Origin: Solibacillus sp. FSL W7-1464
GTDB lineage: Bacteria > Bacillota > Bacilli > Bacillales_A > Planococcaceae
Direction: 5' to 3'
Assembly: GCF_038004425.1 (NCBI RefSeq)
Contig: NZ_JBBORC010000001.1
Location: 2,953,001 to 3,017,000, forward strand
Length of the DNA stretch: 64,000 bases
The translations under genes and the position numbers were made by a program. Under the pieces are notes generated by a model. The model was given only the letters and a program-made list of their open reading frames with translations. It was not told the DNA's origin and searched no databases. How positions within the stretch are numbered: the stretch's first letter is position 1; every line of letters begins with the position of its first letter. Shown piece by piece: positions 34,561-43,445 of this stretch.

Positions 34561-35775
34561 TTACCATACGTTTTGTTTATATTTTTTATAGTAGTTGACC
34601 TGACGGATAAACATGTAGATTTTGCGCTTAAAATGCTTGTCCTGTTTGTAGAACAACGGATTTACAAGTTTCTTTTCCTTGATCAGACGTCGAATATCCT
34701 TTTTCACCGTTTCATCGTAAACGAATTTCTTCAATACAATTTTCGGAACGACTGAAAACAGGACATCTCCTTTTAAATACGAGCAAGGTTTCGGAATATC
34801 GTAAATCAGATCTTCCACAAAGTTGCGCGCCAAATTATGACCCATTGCATTAATATAATAACTAGAACGACCTTGACGAATATTTACTTCGAACACTTTA
34901 AACTTCCCGTCACGCTCATCGTATTTCAAATCAAAGTTACCGTACCCGCGATAGCCGACCGCTTCCAAAAAGCCGCGCAGCTTCGTCATCACTTCTTCGT
35001 TGTAGCGGGTTATAAGCGCTGTGTAATTGCCGATCGCTGTTTTCGTATGTTCCTGAAGGACAACTTGTGCAAACGATACAAGCTGTGTTTCCCCTTTTGC
35101 ATTAACATAGACTACCGAATCCCACATTGCTGTATCATCACCGGGAATATAATCCTGAATAATGAGTTCTTCCTGGTAGCCGCTATTTTTGATCATATCG
35201 ATTACTTTTTGAACTTCTTCTTTGCTTTCCACTTTGAAAACTTTCGCCTGGCCTTCAAAAGGATGACGGCTGTATTCAATTCCGTTACTCGGTTTAATAA
35301 TAACCGGATACATCATTTCGGTTTCAAATGCACCATCTGTTTTGCAGTCGTAAAATACAGTCGTTGGTATATCGATGCCGTATTGTTCGCACAGCTTATA
35401 GAAATTGGATTTGATCTGCAAGTCATTCATTAAATTCTCATCGATATAGTTGAACACGAAGTAATCTCTTAAAATTGCACGGTTTTCAATGATTAAACGG
35501 ACGTATAAATCGTTTGTACCGATTAAAATCAGTTTTTCCGCTTCATTTTCATATTTCTTCGCTACGCTAATTAATATTTTGGCAAACTGATCCGGTTCAC
35601 CAAGTTTTTTGTCATATTCAATCGCACGCGGAATATTGCTCAAGTTCGTAAAAGGCAAAACACCTTTTCCTACTAGAATCGGACGGATTTTATATTCTTC
35701 ATGGAAAGAAATCGCCATGTTATATGCATTAATATCAGTACCGACAATAATCGGTAAAAATGGTTGTCGAGTCAT
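34561..35775 (-). CDS. ATP-grasp carboxylate-amine ligase, possible D-Asp/D-Glu cross-bridge ligase
   Basis: A 404-aa ATP-grasp enzyme. The N-terminus reads FLPIIVGTDINAYNMAISFHEEY, the ATP-grasp core includes PVIIKPSNGIEY and ELIIQDYIPGDD, and the metal-binding end is GYGNFDLKYDE and FKVFEVNIRQGRSSYY. The overall plan resembles, from memory, the Enterococcus faecium D-aspartate ligase Asl(fm), which adds D-Asp to the Lys of peptidoglycan precursors. Planococcaceae such as Lysinibacillus and Solibacillus have L-Lys-D-Asp or L-Lys-D-Glu (A4alpha) cross-bridges, so this is a plausible role, but inference only. I start at ATG 35775 behind GAGAGGTAG; the gene is monocistronic. Confidence 0.7.
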   Translation of the reverse strand: MTRQPFLPIIVGTDINAYNMAISFHEEYKIRPILVGKGVLPFTNLSNIPRAIEYDKKLGEPDQFAKILISVAKKYENEAEKLILIGTNDLYVRLIIENRAILRDYFVFNYIDENLMNDLQIKSNFYKLCEQYGIDIPTTVFYDCKTDGAFETEMMYPVIIKPSNGIEYSRHPFEGQAKVFKVESKEEVQKVIDMIKNSGYQEELIIQDYIPGDDTAMWDSVVYVNAKGETQLVSFAQVVLQEHTKTAIGNYTALITRYNEEVMTKLRGFLEAVGYRGYGNFDLKYDERDGKFKVFEVNIRQGRSSYYINAMGHNLARNFVEDLIYDIPKPCSYLKGDVLFSVVPKIVLKKFVYDETVKKDIRRLIKEKKLVNPLFYKQDKHFKRKIYMFIRQVNYYKKYKQNVW

Positions 35776-35951
35776 TACTATACTACCTCTCAATCTGTTC
35801 AACGGTCTTCTTATTTGATTTATCACTTATTTATCATACAATACTCTATCGATTTATGCTGTATTTTGTAAACGGTTTTTATTATTTCCCGTGTATTTTA
35901 ATGAAACTTCTCCCCGTTTAAAACGTACGTATTAAGGAAGAGGTGATCGGG

Positions 35952-36830
35952 ATGAATGCTCAATTACAATTATTTTTTACAAACATTGATAAAATCGTTT
36001 TATATTTTGGGGCAGATGCAAAATATTTTTATATTGACCTTGCATTAAAGCTGACTGTCCGCAATATCGTGTTCAACTATGAAGATTATGAAAAAGTCCG
36101 TCAGCAGATCAAAACCAATACAAAATGGTATAACTTTGCCCGGATTAATACTGAAATCATTAATACATACTTTGTTCATTATGCGAACAAACCTGAAAAA
36201 GTCAGTGAAACTTTAAATCTACATAAAATACTGACAAAGCAGTTTAACCGCCATGATGACAGCTATATTGCGGCTGCCTATTTAAAATCTGAAGAACAGA
36301 TCGAGCGAATCGATCTGTTAATTAAAGATTTTATGTACAAAGAAAGCGTAAAACATGCGCCACTAAAACTTTCCACTAGTGCGATGCTTGCCGGACGGGC
36401 GGAAGACACAAAAGTACTGGCAAATAGTGTGGAACAGTATTATCAGTCACTTGTGTCAATCGGTTTTGAACGTACAAAGGACACGACCAATACAGCTGTC
36501 ATTTTAACAATCGGAACAGGAGATTTTCATCACGAAACCTTTGCCCGGTTAAAAGAGCTGACGACGTATATTAAAAAGACAGAAATAACACTTACAACGC
36601 ACCGTTACAATACGATAGCCCTGCTCTCACTCGCCAAGTTTGAAGTTCACCAATTTCCGGCACTCCATGATATGCATGAAGAAATCTGTCGCTTTTTAAA
36701 ATTGGATCGGATGCATTTTAACTCTCTGCTTGTAGCAACCCAAATATACACATCGACCGAAGCAATCGGTAACCTATCTTTATATGATTCTCCACATTTA
36801 TTTTCTCTGCTGCAGACCATTCAAATCTAG
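35952..36830 (+). CDS. DUF4003-like protein
   Basis: A 292-aa cytosolic protein, alpha-helical in appearance, without a signal peptide or membrane segment. Landmarks are YIAAAYLK, LSTSAMLAGRAEDT, VILTIGTGDFHHETFARL and FHSLL-like MHFNSLLVATQIY. It resembles the DUF4003 family of Bacillales, whose function is unknown. ATG 35952 follows GAAGAGGTGATCGGG; GTG 35943 is too close to that site. It stands alone, divergent from the ATP-grasp gene, with a strong terminator downstream. Confidence 0.6.
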   Translation: MNAQLQLFFTNIDKIVLYFGADAKYFYIDLALKLTVRNIVFNYEDYEKVRQQIKTNTKWYNFARINTEIINTYFVHYANKPEKVSETLNLHKILTKQFNRHDDSYIAAAYLKSEEQIERIDLLIKDFMYKESVKHAPLKLSTSAMLAGRAEDTKVLANSVEQYYQSLVSIGFERTKDTTNTAVILTIGTGDFHHETFARLKELTTYIKKTEITLTTHRYNTIALLSLAKFEVHQFPALHDMHEEICRFLKLDRMHFNSLLVATQIYTSTEAIGNLSLYDSPHLFSLLQTIQI

Positions 36831-36876
36831 AACATTATAATAGCCACATTTCTGTTGGCGATGCTCATTTAACAAT

Positions 36877-36922
36877 AAAAAACTGTGCCGAACCGGAATT
36901 GATTCCGTTCAGCACAGTTTTT
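36877..36922. terminator. bidirectional terminator between the DUF4003-like gene and sstT
   Basis: AAAAACTGTGC plus inner CCGGAAT (36877-36899) pairs with the complementary 36902-36922; T-runs flank it on both strands. Confidence 0.88.
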
Positions 36923-36923
36923 A

Positions 36924-38135
36924 TTAGTTTTGTTTACGTTCTTTCGCATATTCAGCAGCTGCTGTAAATACGATATCTGTTGAAGAATTCAATGCTGTTT
37001 CACAAGAATCCTGGATTACACCGATAATGAAACCAATTGCCACGACCTGCATCGCAATATCGTCCGAAATCCCGAATAAGCTACACGCTAACGGAATCAG
37101 TAACAGCGAGCCGCCCGCAACACCAGATGCACCTGCAGCTGATACTGCAGCCATTACCATTAAGATGACCGCAGTGAGGAAATCAACTTCGATTCCTAAT
37201 GTATGAGCAGTTGCCATCGTCAGTACAGAAATTGTAATGGCTGCTCCGCCCATATTGATTGTTGCACCTAATGGTATCGATACAGCGTATGTATCTTTAT
37301 TTAATTTCAGCTTTTCCGCCAATGCCATATTGACCGGAATGTTGGCCGCTGAACTACGTGTGAAGAAGGCTGTAATCCCACTCTCTTTTATAGATGTGAA
37401 GATTAGCGGGTACGGATTTCTTCTTGCTACCGCATATACAATTAGCGGATTCACAACGAGGGCCACGAAGAACATTGTTCCTACTAAAATCAGAATTAGA
37501 CGGGCATATTCCCCTAAAGCTGAAAGACCTGTTGTAGAAATCGCTTCAAAAACTATTCCTAAAATACCGAATGGTGCTAAGCTAATGATCCATTGTACAA
37601 CTTTCGTAATCGCCTCCGAAAAATTCGCAAGCACACCTTTTGTAGAATCATTGGATGCTTTTAAAGTAATTCCTAAAACAACTGCCCAAGCTAAAATGCC
37701 AAGATAATTTGCATTCATAATGGCAGTTACCGGATTTGTCACGATGTTGAACAGTAATGTTTCAAATACTTCAAGGATTCCGCTAGGCGGAGTCACATCC
37801 TGTGCTGCTGTTTTTAATGTTAATACTGTCGGGAAGATATAGCTTGCAATGACTGCTACAAATCCTGCCGCTAATGTCGCAACCCCGTATAAAGCAAGAA
37901 TCATCTTCATATTTGTTGCTTTGCCGCCAGCATGTGAAGCAATCGCATTAATGACAAGCACAAACACCAAAATCGGTGCAACTGCTTTTAAAGCTGAAAC
38001 GAACAGAGTACCTAGAATGGTAATACCACTTACTGCTTCAGGAATCGTCAGTGCTAAAATTACGCCAATAATTATACCAACAATAATACGGTTTACTAAG
38101 TTAATGCTGTTCCATTTCTCGAACATTCTCTTCAT
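36924..38135 (-). CDS. sstT: serine/threonine:Na+ symporter
   Basis: SstT (403 aa), a dicarboxylate/amino acid:cation symporter family protein with eight or more membrane helices. The N-terminus reads [21 protein letters not shown] and the substrate-binding region includes the serine-rich hairpin [14 protein letters not shown] and [15 protein letters not shown]. The C-terminus has [27 protein letters not shown], which is typical of SstT. It imports L-serine and L-threonine with Na+. Monocistronic, ending in the bidirectional terminator. Confidence 0.9.
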   Translation of the reverse strand: MKRMFEKWNSINLVNRIIVGIIIGVILALTIPEAVSGITILGTLFVSALKAVAPILVFVLVINAIASHAGGKATNMKMILALYGVATLAAGFVAVIASYIFPTVLTLKTAAQDVTPPSGILEVFETLLFNIVTNPVTAIMNANYLGILAWAVVLGITLKASNDSTKGVLANFSEAITKVVQWIISLAPFGILGIVFEAISTTGLSALGEYARLILILVGTMFFVALVVNPLIVYAVARRNPYPLIFTSIKESGITAFFTRSSAANIPVNMALAEKLKLNKDTYAVSIPLGATINMGGAAITISVLTMATAHTLGIEVDFLTAVILMVMAAVSAAGASGVAGGSLLLIPLACSLFGISDDIAMQVVAIGFIIGVIQDSCETALNSSTDIVFTAAAEYAKERKQN

Positions 38136-38342
38136 AATTTCCCCCGCTATTCTAAGATGTTACATTGCTTCTGGATGTTTGAGACAAGTAATTGATTTGA
38201 TTATTACACTACAACAATTCTCCGACTGAAGCTCATTTTAATATAACTCTTCAAAATTTAATGATTTCTCTAGAACAATAATACAATGTGCGACTAAATA
38301 ACACAACTGTATTTTCCCACAGTACACTATTCATATTCGTCT

Positions 38343-39281
38343 TTACTCTGTCGCTGAATTTTTTTGAATTATTTTATAAAATATTGAAGCTAATACTTGC
38401 TGAAATAACATCCCGAAAACGACCGGCATTGCTACTTTCGACGGAAAATATGTAGTAGCGATAACGACCCCTACCGCTATATTCCGCATTCCTCCATTAA
38501 AGACAAAAGTCGCCTGGTCCGCCTCAGATTTCCAAAACAGACGGCCTAGTAAAAGAGAAAATACATAACCCGAAACTGCTAAAAACAGAACAACGGCAAT
38601 CACTTTCGCAAGTTCCAAATCGATTGTTTTTACATACGGAGCGATCGCACTACTATTAATCATAATAATTCCGAACAAACAGATTTTTGAAATTAAAGAC
38701 ATTGGTTTCCCATATTGTTCGAACAGCTTTCCTTTTGTCCATTCATTGACGAGGATACCTACTATCGAAGGCAGAACAATCATCCAAATGAGATCAAAAA
38801 TAAGCGCTGGCGTATTTAGCGATATGGACTCCCCGACAACTAAATGCAAAATTAAAGGCATAAGTATCGGAGCAAGCAATGTATCGATCAAAATGATGGC
38901 GAGTGATAAAGGCAGATTTCCTTTACTGATCGTCACCCAAATGACGCTCGTAACTCCTGTTGGAACAGCAACCGAAATAAGGAAACCGATTGTTAATAGA
39001 CGGTCATCGAATATGAGCTCCGCCAGAAAGAACGCCCATAAAGGCATAAGTATATGTAGAAAAGCAATCATAAATAAAATTGTTTTAGGGTATTGTTTAA
39101 ACACTTTTATATCGCGGAATTTCAGATTCAAACTGCTGATGAAAGTCATCACTGCAAATAATAACGGGACTAGAAAAAGGAAATGTGTCCCGATTTTTTC
39201 GAGCAGAACACCGATGACTAAGCTAAGCGGTGTTAATACCGGCATCCACTTTTGAATAAATTGGTTGAGCGATTGTACCAT
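38343..39281 (-). CDS. bile acid:Na+ symporter (BASS) family transporter
   Basis: A 312-aa membrane protein with about ten helices. BASS-family landmarks are FLISVAVPTGVTSVIWVTISKGNLPLSLAIILIDTLLAP in the centre and ATFVFNGGMRNIAVGVVIATTYFP near the C-terminus, the latter matching the conserved second core motif. Bacterial relatives such as YocS transport organic anions (for example pantoate or 2-keto acids); the substrate here is not known. Transcribed alone. No clear intrinsic terminator is seen downstream. Confidence 0.8.
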   Translation of the reverse strand: MVQSLNQFIQKWMPVLTPLSLVIGVLLEKIGTHFLFLVPLLFAVMTFISSLNLKFRDIKVFKQYPKTILFMIAFLHILMPLWAFFLAELIFDDRLLTIGFLISVAVPTGVTSVIWVTISKGNLPLSLAIILIDTLLAPILMPLILHLVVGESISLNTPALIFDLIWMIVLPSIVGILVNEWTKGKLFEQYGKPMSLISKICLFGIIMINSSAIAPYVKTIDLELAKVIAVVLFLAVSGYVFSLLLGRLFWKSEADQATFVFNGGMRNIAVGVVIATTYFPSKVAMPVVFGMLFQQVLASIFYKIIQKNSATE

Positions 39282-39451
39282 GCACTGCGCCTCTTTTCAT
39301 GAATTAGTATACCTTTACCGAATTGTAACATAAGCACAATGCGCCCGGACAAGATGAAAATCAGCCTTCTATTAAGCAATGGAACCATTTAAATAGATAT
39401 GTCAGCCGACATTATGTTATTTTTATGATATGTATTTAAGGAGGTTTTACA

Positions 39452-39661
39452 GTGTCATTATCTAAAAAAGGCTATCTTGTACTATTTATCGGGATCCTTT
39501 TATTAATCAGTTCCATCTTCTTCACAACTAATTGGAACATAACAGCATGGCTAGTATTATTTAGCGTCAGTCTTCTATTCTGTACAGTCGGAATCATTAT
39601 GTTAATTGTCAATTTAGTTAAACAAATAAATCTGGAAAAGCAGAATAAGTTAAACAAATGA
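39452..39661 (+). CDS. small two-helix membrane protein
   Basis: A 69-aa protein with two predicted membrane segments (about residues 8-25 and 32-54) and a charged C-terminal tail rich in Lys, Asn and Gln. GTG 39452 follows a strong AAGGAGG, and a good terminator follows the stop. I do not recognise a family; a stress- or envelope-related small membrane protein is possible. Confidence 0.6.
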   Translation: MSLSKKGYLVLFIGILLLISSIFFTTNWNITAWLVLFSVSLLFCTVGIIMLIVNLVKQINLEKQNKLNK

Positions 39662-39667
39662 AAAAAT

Positions 39668-39691
39668 GAGCAACCTTATTGTTGGTTGCTC
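39668..39691. terminator. terminator between the small membrane gene and the 52-aa gene
   Basis: GAGCAACC (39668-39675) pairs with GGTTGCTC (39684-39691); plus strand continues into ACCTTTATTTTT, minus strand into ATTTTTTC. Confidence 0.8.
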
Positions 39692-39695
39692 ACCT

Positions 39696-39854
39696 TTATT
39701 TTTCTTCCTTTACGGACAGGATGTTTACGGCGTCTTCGTATTGAATGCGTACGGTTTTTCTGGCACGTACTGACGATCTTGCTTTTACCTGAACTTGCTT
39801 TTTTTCGCCATTATGCTCAATTTCCACTAGGAAGCATTTTGCCCCACATTGCAT
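39696..39854 (-). CDS. conserved-looking 52-aa basic protein
   Basis: A short gene easily missed by length cut-offs. ATG 39854 follows AAGGAG at 9-base spacing, and the frame reads MQCGAKCFLVEIEHNGEKKQ, then VQVKARSSVRARKTVRIQYE, ending DAVNILSVKEEK and TAA. The basic RSSVRARKTVR segment, two N-terminal cysteines (positions 3 and 7) and a terminator directly after the stop support a real gene. It resembles small uncharacterised proteins of bacilli; I do not know a function. Confidence 0.65.
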   Translation of the reverse strand: MQCGAKCFLVEIEHNGEKKQVQVKARSSVRARKTVRIQYEDAVNILSVKEEK

Positions 39855-39940
39855 TTTCTTCAACTCCTTATTCCATCAATTATAACGACAATTCTCCTGA
39901 TAATCTATTTGTTGGGCTTTCGTCAATACAGCAAAAAAGC

Positions 39941-39973
39941 CGTAAATAATGGACGTTACGACCATCATTTACG
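39941..39973 (-). terminator. terminator of the CNNM/CorC gene pair
   Basis: CGTAAATAATGG (39941-39952) pairs with CCATCATTTACG (39962-39973) with one mismatch; the minus strand continues GGCTTTTTTGC. Confidence 0.8.
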
Positions 39974-39981
39974 ATCTTTTT

Positions 39982-41049
39982 CTATGTTGAGGGAACGATA
40001 ATTTCCCCATCATCTTCATCTTCAATTTCTCCCACAATTTCGGACAGGATATCTTCCATCGTCACTAGACCAATTGTGATTCCTTTTTCGTCCGTTACAA
40101 TTGCCATATGGTTGCGCGATTGCTGCATTTTTAAAAACACATCTTTTATCGCTACCGTTTCTTTATAGCGGGGAATCTCACGAATGTACGTAGCGAAAGG
40201 ATTCGTACGCCCTGCAGCAATATCTGTCAGCATCTCCTTAGAGTTTATGAAACCGATAAAAGCTGCTGTATTTTTAGTACGCTCAATGACCGGGTAACGT
40301 GTAAATTCGTATTCATCAATTACAACAAGAATTTGCTCTAATGTATAAGTTTTTTCGATTGTAATCATTTCACTGCGCGGAATCATGACTTCCCTTAGCT
40401 TCCGCGTATCAAAAGCGAAAATATTTTCCAGATAGGCAAGCTCTGTCTGATTGATCTCACCGCCTTCGTAACTTTGCGTCACAATCAGTCTAAGCTCTTC
40501 TTCCGAGTAAACTGTATCGTGGCCGGCAGGTTTGACACCAAAGATTTTTAGCAACCCGCGAGCAGATCCGTTTAATACGGAGATAATTGGTCCGGTAATT
40601 TTCCCGAACCAATATAGCGGCGGTGCCAAAATTAGCGTCATTTTTTCAGCATATTGGATGGCCAGTGTTTTTGGCATCAACTCGCCAAGCACTACGTGTA
40701 AAAAAGTAACAACCGATAACGCAATTACATAAGAAAGGGCTGTCGCAACCGCGGCCGGAATGCTGAAATACTCAAAAACAGGCTCAAGCATTTTCTCTAC
40801 GGTCGGTTCACCGAGTGCACCAAGAATTAACGCTGTAATCGTAATCCCAAGCTGACAGGCTGATAAATAATAATCCAGATCCTGTGTTACTTTTTTTGCA
40901 GTGACGGCTTTTTTATTGCCCTCTGCGATAAGCTGATCAACCCGTGACATGCGCACTTTTAAAATCGAGAACTCGGCTCCAACGAAAAAGGCTGTCAACA
41001 ATATAAATACCGCAATTAAAATTAAATTTATAATTATAATACTGTCCAA
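39982..41049 (-). CDS. CNNM/CorC-HlyC family membrane protein (short paralogue)
   Basis: A 355-aa protein with an N-terminal CNNM (DUF21) membrane domain (residues 1-190: FFVGAEFSILKVRMSRVDQLI, DYYLSACQLGITITALILGALGEP) and two CBS repeats (LREVMIPRSEMITIEK... and IGLVTMEDILSEIVGEIEDE). Relatives such as MpfA and the CorC-type proteins act in Mg2+ or Co2+ efflux. It lacks the C-terminal CorC_HlyC domain that its upstream paralogue has. The start is TTG 41049 with GGGGGA about 7 bases upstream, and its leader repeats a motif found before the paralogue. Confidence 0.85.
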   Translation of the reverse strand: MDSIIIINLILIAVFILLTAFFVGAEFSILKVRMSRVDQLIAEGNKKAVTAKKVTQDLDYYLSACQLGITITALILGALGEPTVEKMLEPVFEYFSIPAAVATALSYVIALSVVTFLHVVLGELMPKTLAIQYAEKMTLILAPPLYWFGKITGPIISVLNGSARGLLKIFGVKPAGHDTVYSEEELRLIVTQSYEGGEINQTELAYLENIFAFDTRKLREVMIPRSEMITIEKTYTLEQILVVIDEYEFTRYPVIERTKNTAAFIGFINSKEMLTDIAAGRTNPFATYIREIPRYKETVAIKDVFLKMQQSRNHMAIVTDEKGITIGLVTMEDILSEIVGEIEDEDDGEIIVPST

Positions 41050-41053
41050 TTAA

Positions 41054-41088
41054 TTCCCCCGAAATATGAGGGATTCACCTCCAAGACA
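41054..41088 (-). promoter_or_regulatory. leader with GGAGGTGAATCCCTC before the short paralogue
   Basis: On the minus strand GGAGGTGAATCCCTC is followed about 16 bases later by the true ribosome site GGGGGA and TTG. A CCC(TC) segment could pair with either the upstream GAGG or the downstream GGGG. The same 15-mer precedes the long paralogue. Confidence 0.45.
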
Positions 41089-41105
41089 TCTAAAGTATCG
41101 ATCAT

Positions 41106-42434
41106 TTACTGCTGAAGTTTATATTGTCTTAATACAACTTCCTTGATTTGATAATTGTCCATATCTGAAATAACCCAAATATGGTCGTCGAATTTTATTT
41201 CATCACCGATTTGAAGCTCTTCTCCGTTTTTGATCGAATCGATATTCGTATGCTGAATCCAGCCCCCGATTGTATCAATCTCGTCACTGTCCTCAAACTC
41301 AAATCCGAAACGATCTTCCAGTTCATCGAGCAGTACACGTCCATTAATCGTATACTCGTTTTCCCCTGACTTACGGATATCATCTACTTCATCTTCGTCA
41401 AATTCATCCCGAATCTCTCCAACAAGCTCTTCCAAAACGTCTTCCATCGTTAATATACCGGCTGTACCGCCATATTCATCGATAATAACCGTCATATGCA
41501 CTTTTGCCTTTTGCATTTTTAACAGGGCATCCTGGATACTCGTCACTCCTAAAACAAATGGGACTTTCGTTAAAAACTGCTCAAGCTGTACCGTCCGATT
41601 TGAAACGATATAGCTAAGGAGCTTGTTTGCGTTGACGACACCAATAATGCGGTCTTTATCATTATTTTCAACAATAGGATAGCGTGTATAGTTATGTTCA
41701 TCCAAAATCCGGATAATCTCTTCGGCGTTCATATCTTTGTCGATTGTAACTAAGTCTGTTCTTGGCACCATAATATCTTTTGCAACCCGTTCATCAAAAG
41801 CGAATACATTTTCTAAATATTTCAGTTCTTGCTGGTCGATTTGGCCGCCCTGAAAACTTTGTGCCATAATGATTTTCAGTTCTTCTTCTGAATAGGCCTG
41901 TTCTTCACTTGCTGATTTAACACCGATTGCTCGTAACAGTAAACGCGAAGTGCCGTTTAACGCCTGGATAAACGGATACATAATTTTACCGAACCAGTAA
42001 AGCGGTCCTGCAAGCATTAATGTCACTTTCTCGGAAAACTGAATCGCTAACGTTTTTGGTGCCATTTCACCAATGACAACATGCAAATAACTTACAATGG
42101 CAAGTGCTATTATATAAGAAGCGGCCGAAGCTACTACATCCGAAACATTTAACCAGTCAAATACAGGATGCATCAGTTCTTTTACATACGGCTTCGTAAA
42201 AGCACCCAAACCGATTGCTGTAATTGTAATTCCAAGCTGACAGGCTGATAAATAATAATCCAGGTCCCCTGCCACTTTTTTCGCAATGACCGCTTTTTTA
42301 TTGCCTTCTAAAATCAATTGATCAATACGCGATTTACGGATTTTTACGACAGCAAATTCTGCTGCTACGAAAAATGCGGTTAAACCTAAAAAGATAATTA
42401 ATAAAATGATGTTTAATATGGTGTTTACGTCCAA
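41106..42434 (-). CDS. CNNM/CorC-HlyC family membrane protein (long paralogue)
   Basis: A 442-aa protein with the CNNM membrane domain (FFVAAEFAVVKIRKSRIDQLI, DYYLSACQLGITITAIGLGAFTKP, VIGEMAPKTLAIQ), two CBS domains (KDIMVPRTDLVTID, GTAGILTMEDVLEELVGEIRDE) and a C-terminal CorC_HlyC domain (about residues 350-430; GENEYTINGRVLLDELEDRFG). The family is linked to divalent cation transport, chiefly Mg2+. The start is TTG 42434 behind GAGGGA. It is followed 56 bp later by a shorter paralogue, evidently a tandem duplication. Confidence 0.87.
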   Translation of the reverse strand: MDVNTILNIILLIIFLGLTAFFVAAEFAVVKIRKSRIDQLILEGNKKAVIAKKVAGDLDYYLSACQLGITITAIGLGAFTKPYVKELMHPVFDWLNVSDVVASAASYIIALAIVSYLHVVIGEMAPKTLAIQFSEKVTLMLAGPLYWFGKIMYPFIQALNGTSRLLLRAIGVKSASEEQAYSEEELKIIMAQSFQGGQIDQQELKYLENVFAFDERVAKDIMVPRTDLVTIDKDMNAEEIIRILDEHNYTRYPIVENNDKDRIIGVVNANKLLSYIVSNRTVQLEQFLTKVPFVLGVTSIQDALLKMQKAKVHMTVIIDEYGGTAGILTMEDVLEELVGEIRDEFDEDEVDDIRKSGENEYTINGRVLLDELEDRFGFEFEDSDEIDTIGGWIQHTNIDSIKNGEELQIGDEIKFDDHIWVISDMDNYQIKEVVLRQYKLQQ

Positions 42435-42470
42435 TTACTTCCCTCAGCGCGAGGGATTCACCTCCAAAAT
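42435..42470 (-). promoter_or_regulatory. leader with GGAGGTGAATCCCTC before the long paralogue
   Basis: Minus strand: TTGGAGGTGAATCCCTC, then GCGC, then TGAGGGAAGTAATTG. CCCTC can pair with the upstream GAGG or with the GAGGG that serves as the ribosome site, two mutually exclusive hairpins. The remaining gap to 42660 is AT-rich and I see nothing else in it. Confidence 0.45.
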
Positions 42471-42663
42471 GATTTAATAATAATTTGGTCTTTCTCTTAT
42501 GTACCCGACTATCCTATTGAACATGCAAACAATAATGATGAAGTTATTAATTCTTTTAAGAGAATTTCTGCCCCAAAACCATCACGTTACAGTTTAAGAA
42601 AATTATATAGTTTTTATTGTCCAATCACAATTAATTGTGCCCAAAAATATAAAATTACAAAAA

Positions 42664-42700
42664 AAGTTTTCAGCTTTGATTGAAACAAAGCTGAAAACCT
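42664..42700 (-). terminator. terminator of the small lipoprotein gene
   Basis: GTTTTCAGCTTTG (42666-42678) pairs with CAAAGCTGAAAAC (42686-42698); minus strand continues TTTTTTTGT. Confidence 0.87.
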
Positions 42701-42709
42701 TTAATAAAT

Positions 42710-43180
42710 TTATTCAACATCGACTGAAGATTTAATAATTTCGCCGTTATATAATTGGACTTTTTCATACTCATCTTTCTCTACTTGAAGAACGAATGTA
42801 TGGGGCATACCTTCGTCTTCACATTTTTGTCCGACATTGTCAATCAATTGAACCGCCAAGTAATTATCATGTTCGTAAACATTATCGACTGAAGTACCAC
42901 AGCTGCCCGAATAAGTGACAATAAATACGGCCATATACTTATCCATATCAATTGTGAAATTGTCTACATCAAATCGGCCTTGCAGTGATTCAAATTGTCC
43001 TTGTGTATTTGCATAGGCAATATGCGGAACGAGTGATTCATAGATCGGTGCAATTTTTTCATCATACTTAACAATTTCGAATGGTACTGCCTCTTTCTCG
43101 GTAAATGTAACTTTTGAACTTTCTCCATTACTACAACCTGCCAACAATAATAGGATGATAGCAAACAAATATTTTTTCAT
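42710..43180 (-). CDS. small lipoprotein of unknown function
   Basis: A 156-aa secreted lipoprotein: signal peptide MKKYLFAIILLLLAGC with the lipobox cysteine at 16. The mature part is acidic and contains two further cysteines (YSGSCGTS and GQKCEDEG), possibly a disulfide. The MDKYMAVFIVTYSGSCGTSVDNV strand resembles a PrcB/protease-complex-subunit-like fold, but this is only a weak impression. I start at ATG 43180; the longer frame from 43243 prepends a basic stretch that would spoil the signal peptide. Confidence 0.75.
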   Translation of the reverse strand: MKKYLFAIILLLLAGCSNGESSKVTFTEKEAVPFEIVKYDEKIAPIYESLVPHIAYANTQGQFESLQGRFDVDNFTIDMDKYMAVFIVTYSGSCGTSVDNVYEHDNYLAVQLIDNVGQKCEDEGMPHTFVLQVEKDEYEKVQLYNGEIIKSSVDVE

Positions 43181-43445
43181 TATAATTTCACTTCTCTTTC
43201 TCATCTTCATAGTGATTTTAGTCCAGTTACGCATATTTTTCAAATCTTCTATCTTTCAATAAAGTAATTGTGATTACGTTAACAATTTCCCCTAATTCCT
43301 TATGAAATAAAACATCTTAAAGAAAATCCATCTTTGGGCGAAAATTCTAATCATTAAGGTATTTCAACTATTAATAGGCGAATTCCTATTGGCGCTTACC
43401 TGCATTTACATACATTACAAAGAATACTGAAGAAAGAAGGTATGC

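Noticed and set aside
34837-35433. 198-aa plus-strand frame opposite the ATP-grasp gene
   Set aside because: No ribosome site; the minus-strand frame has clear ATP-grasp motifs, so this is an antisense shadow.
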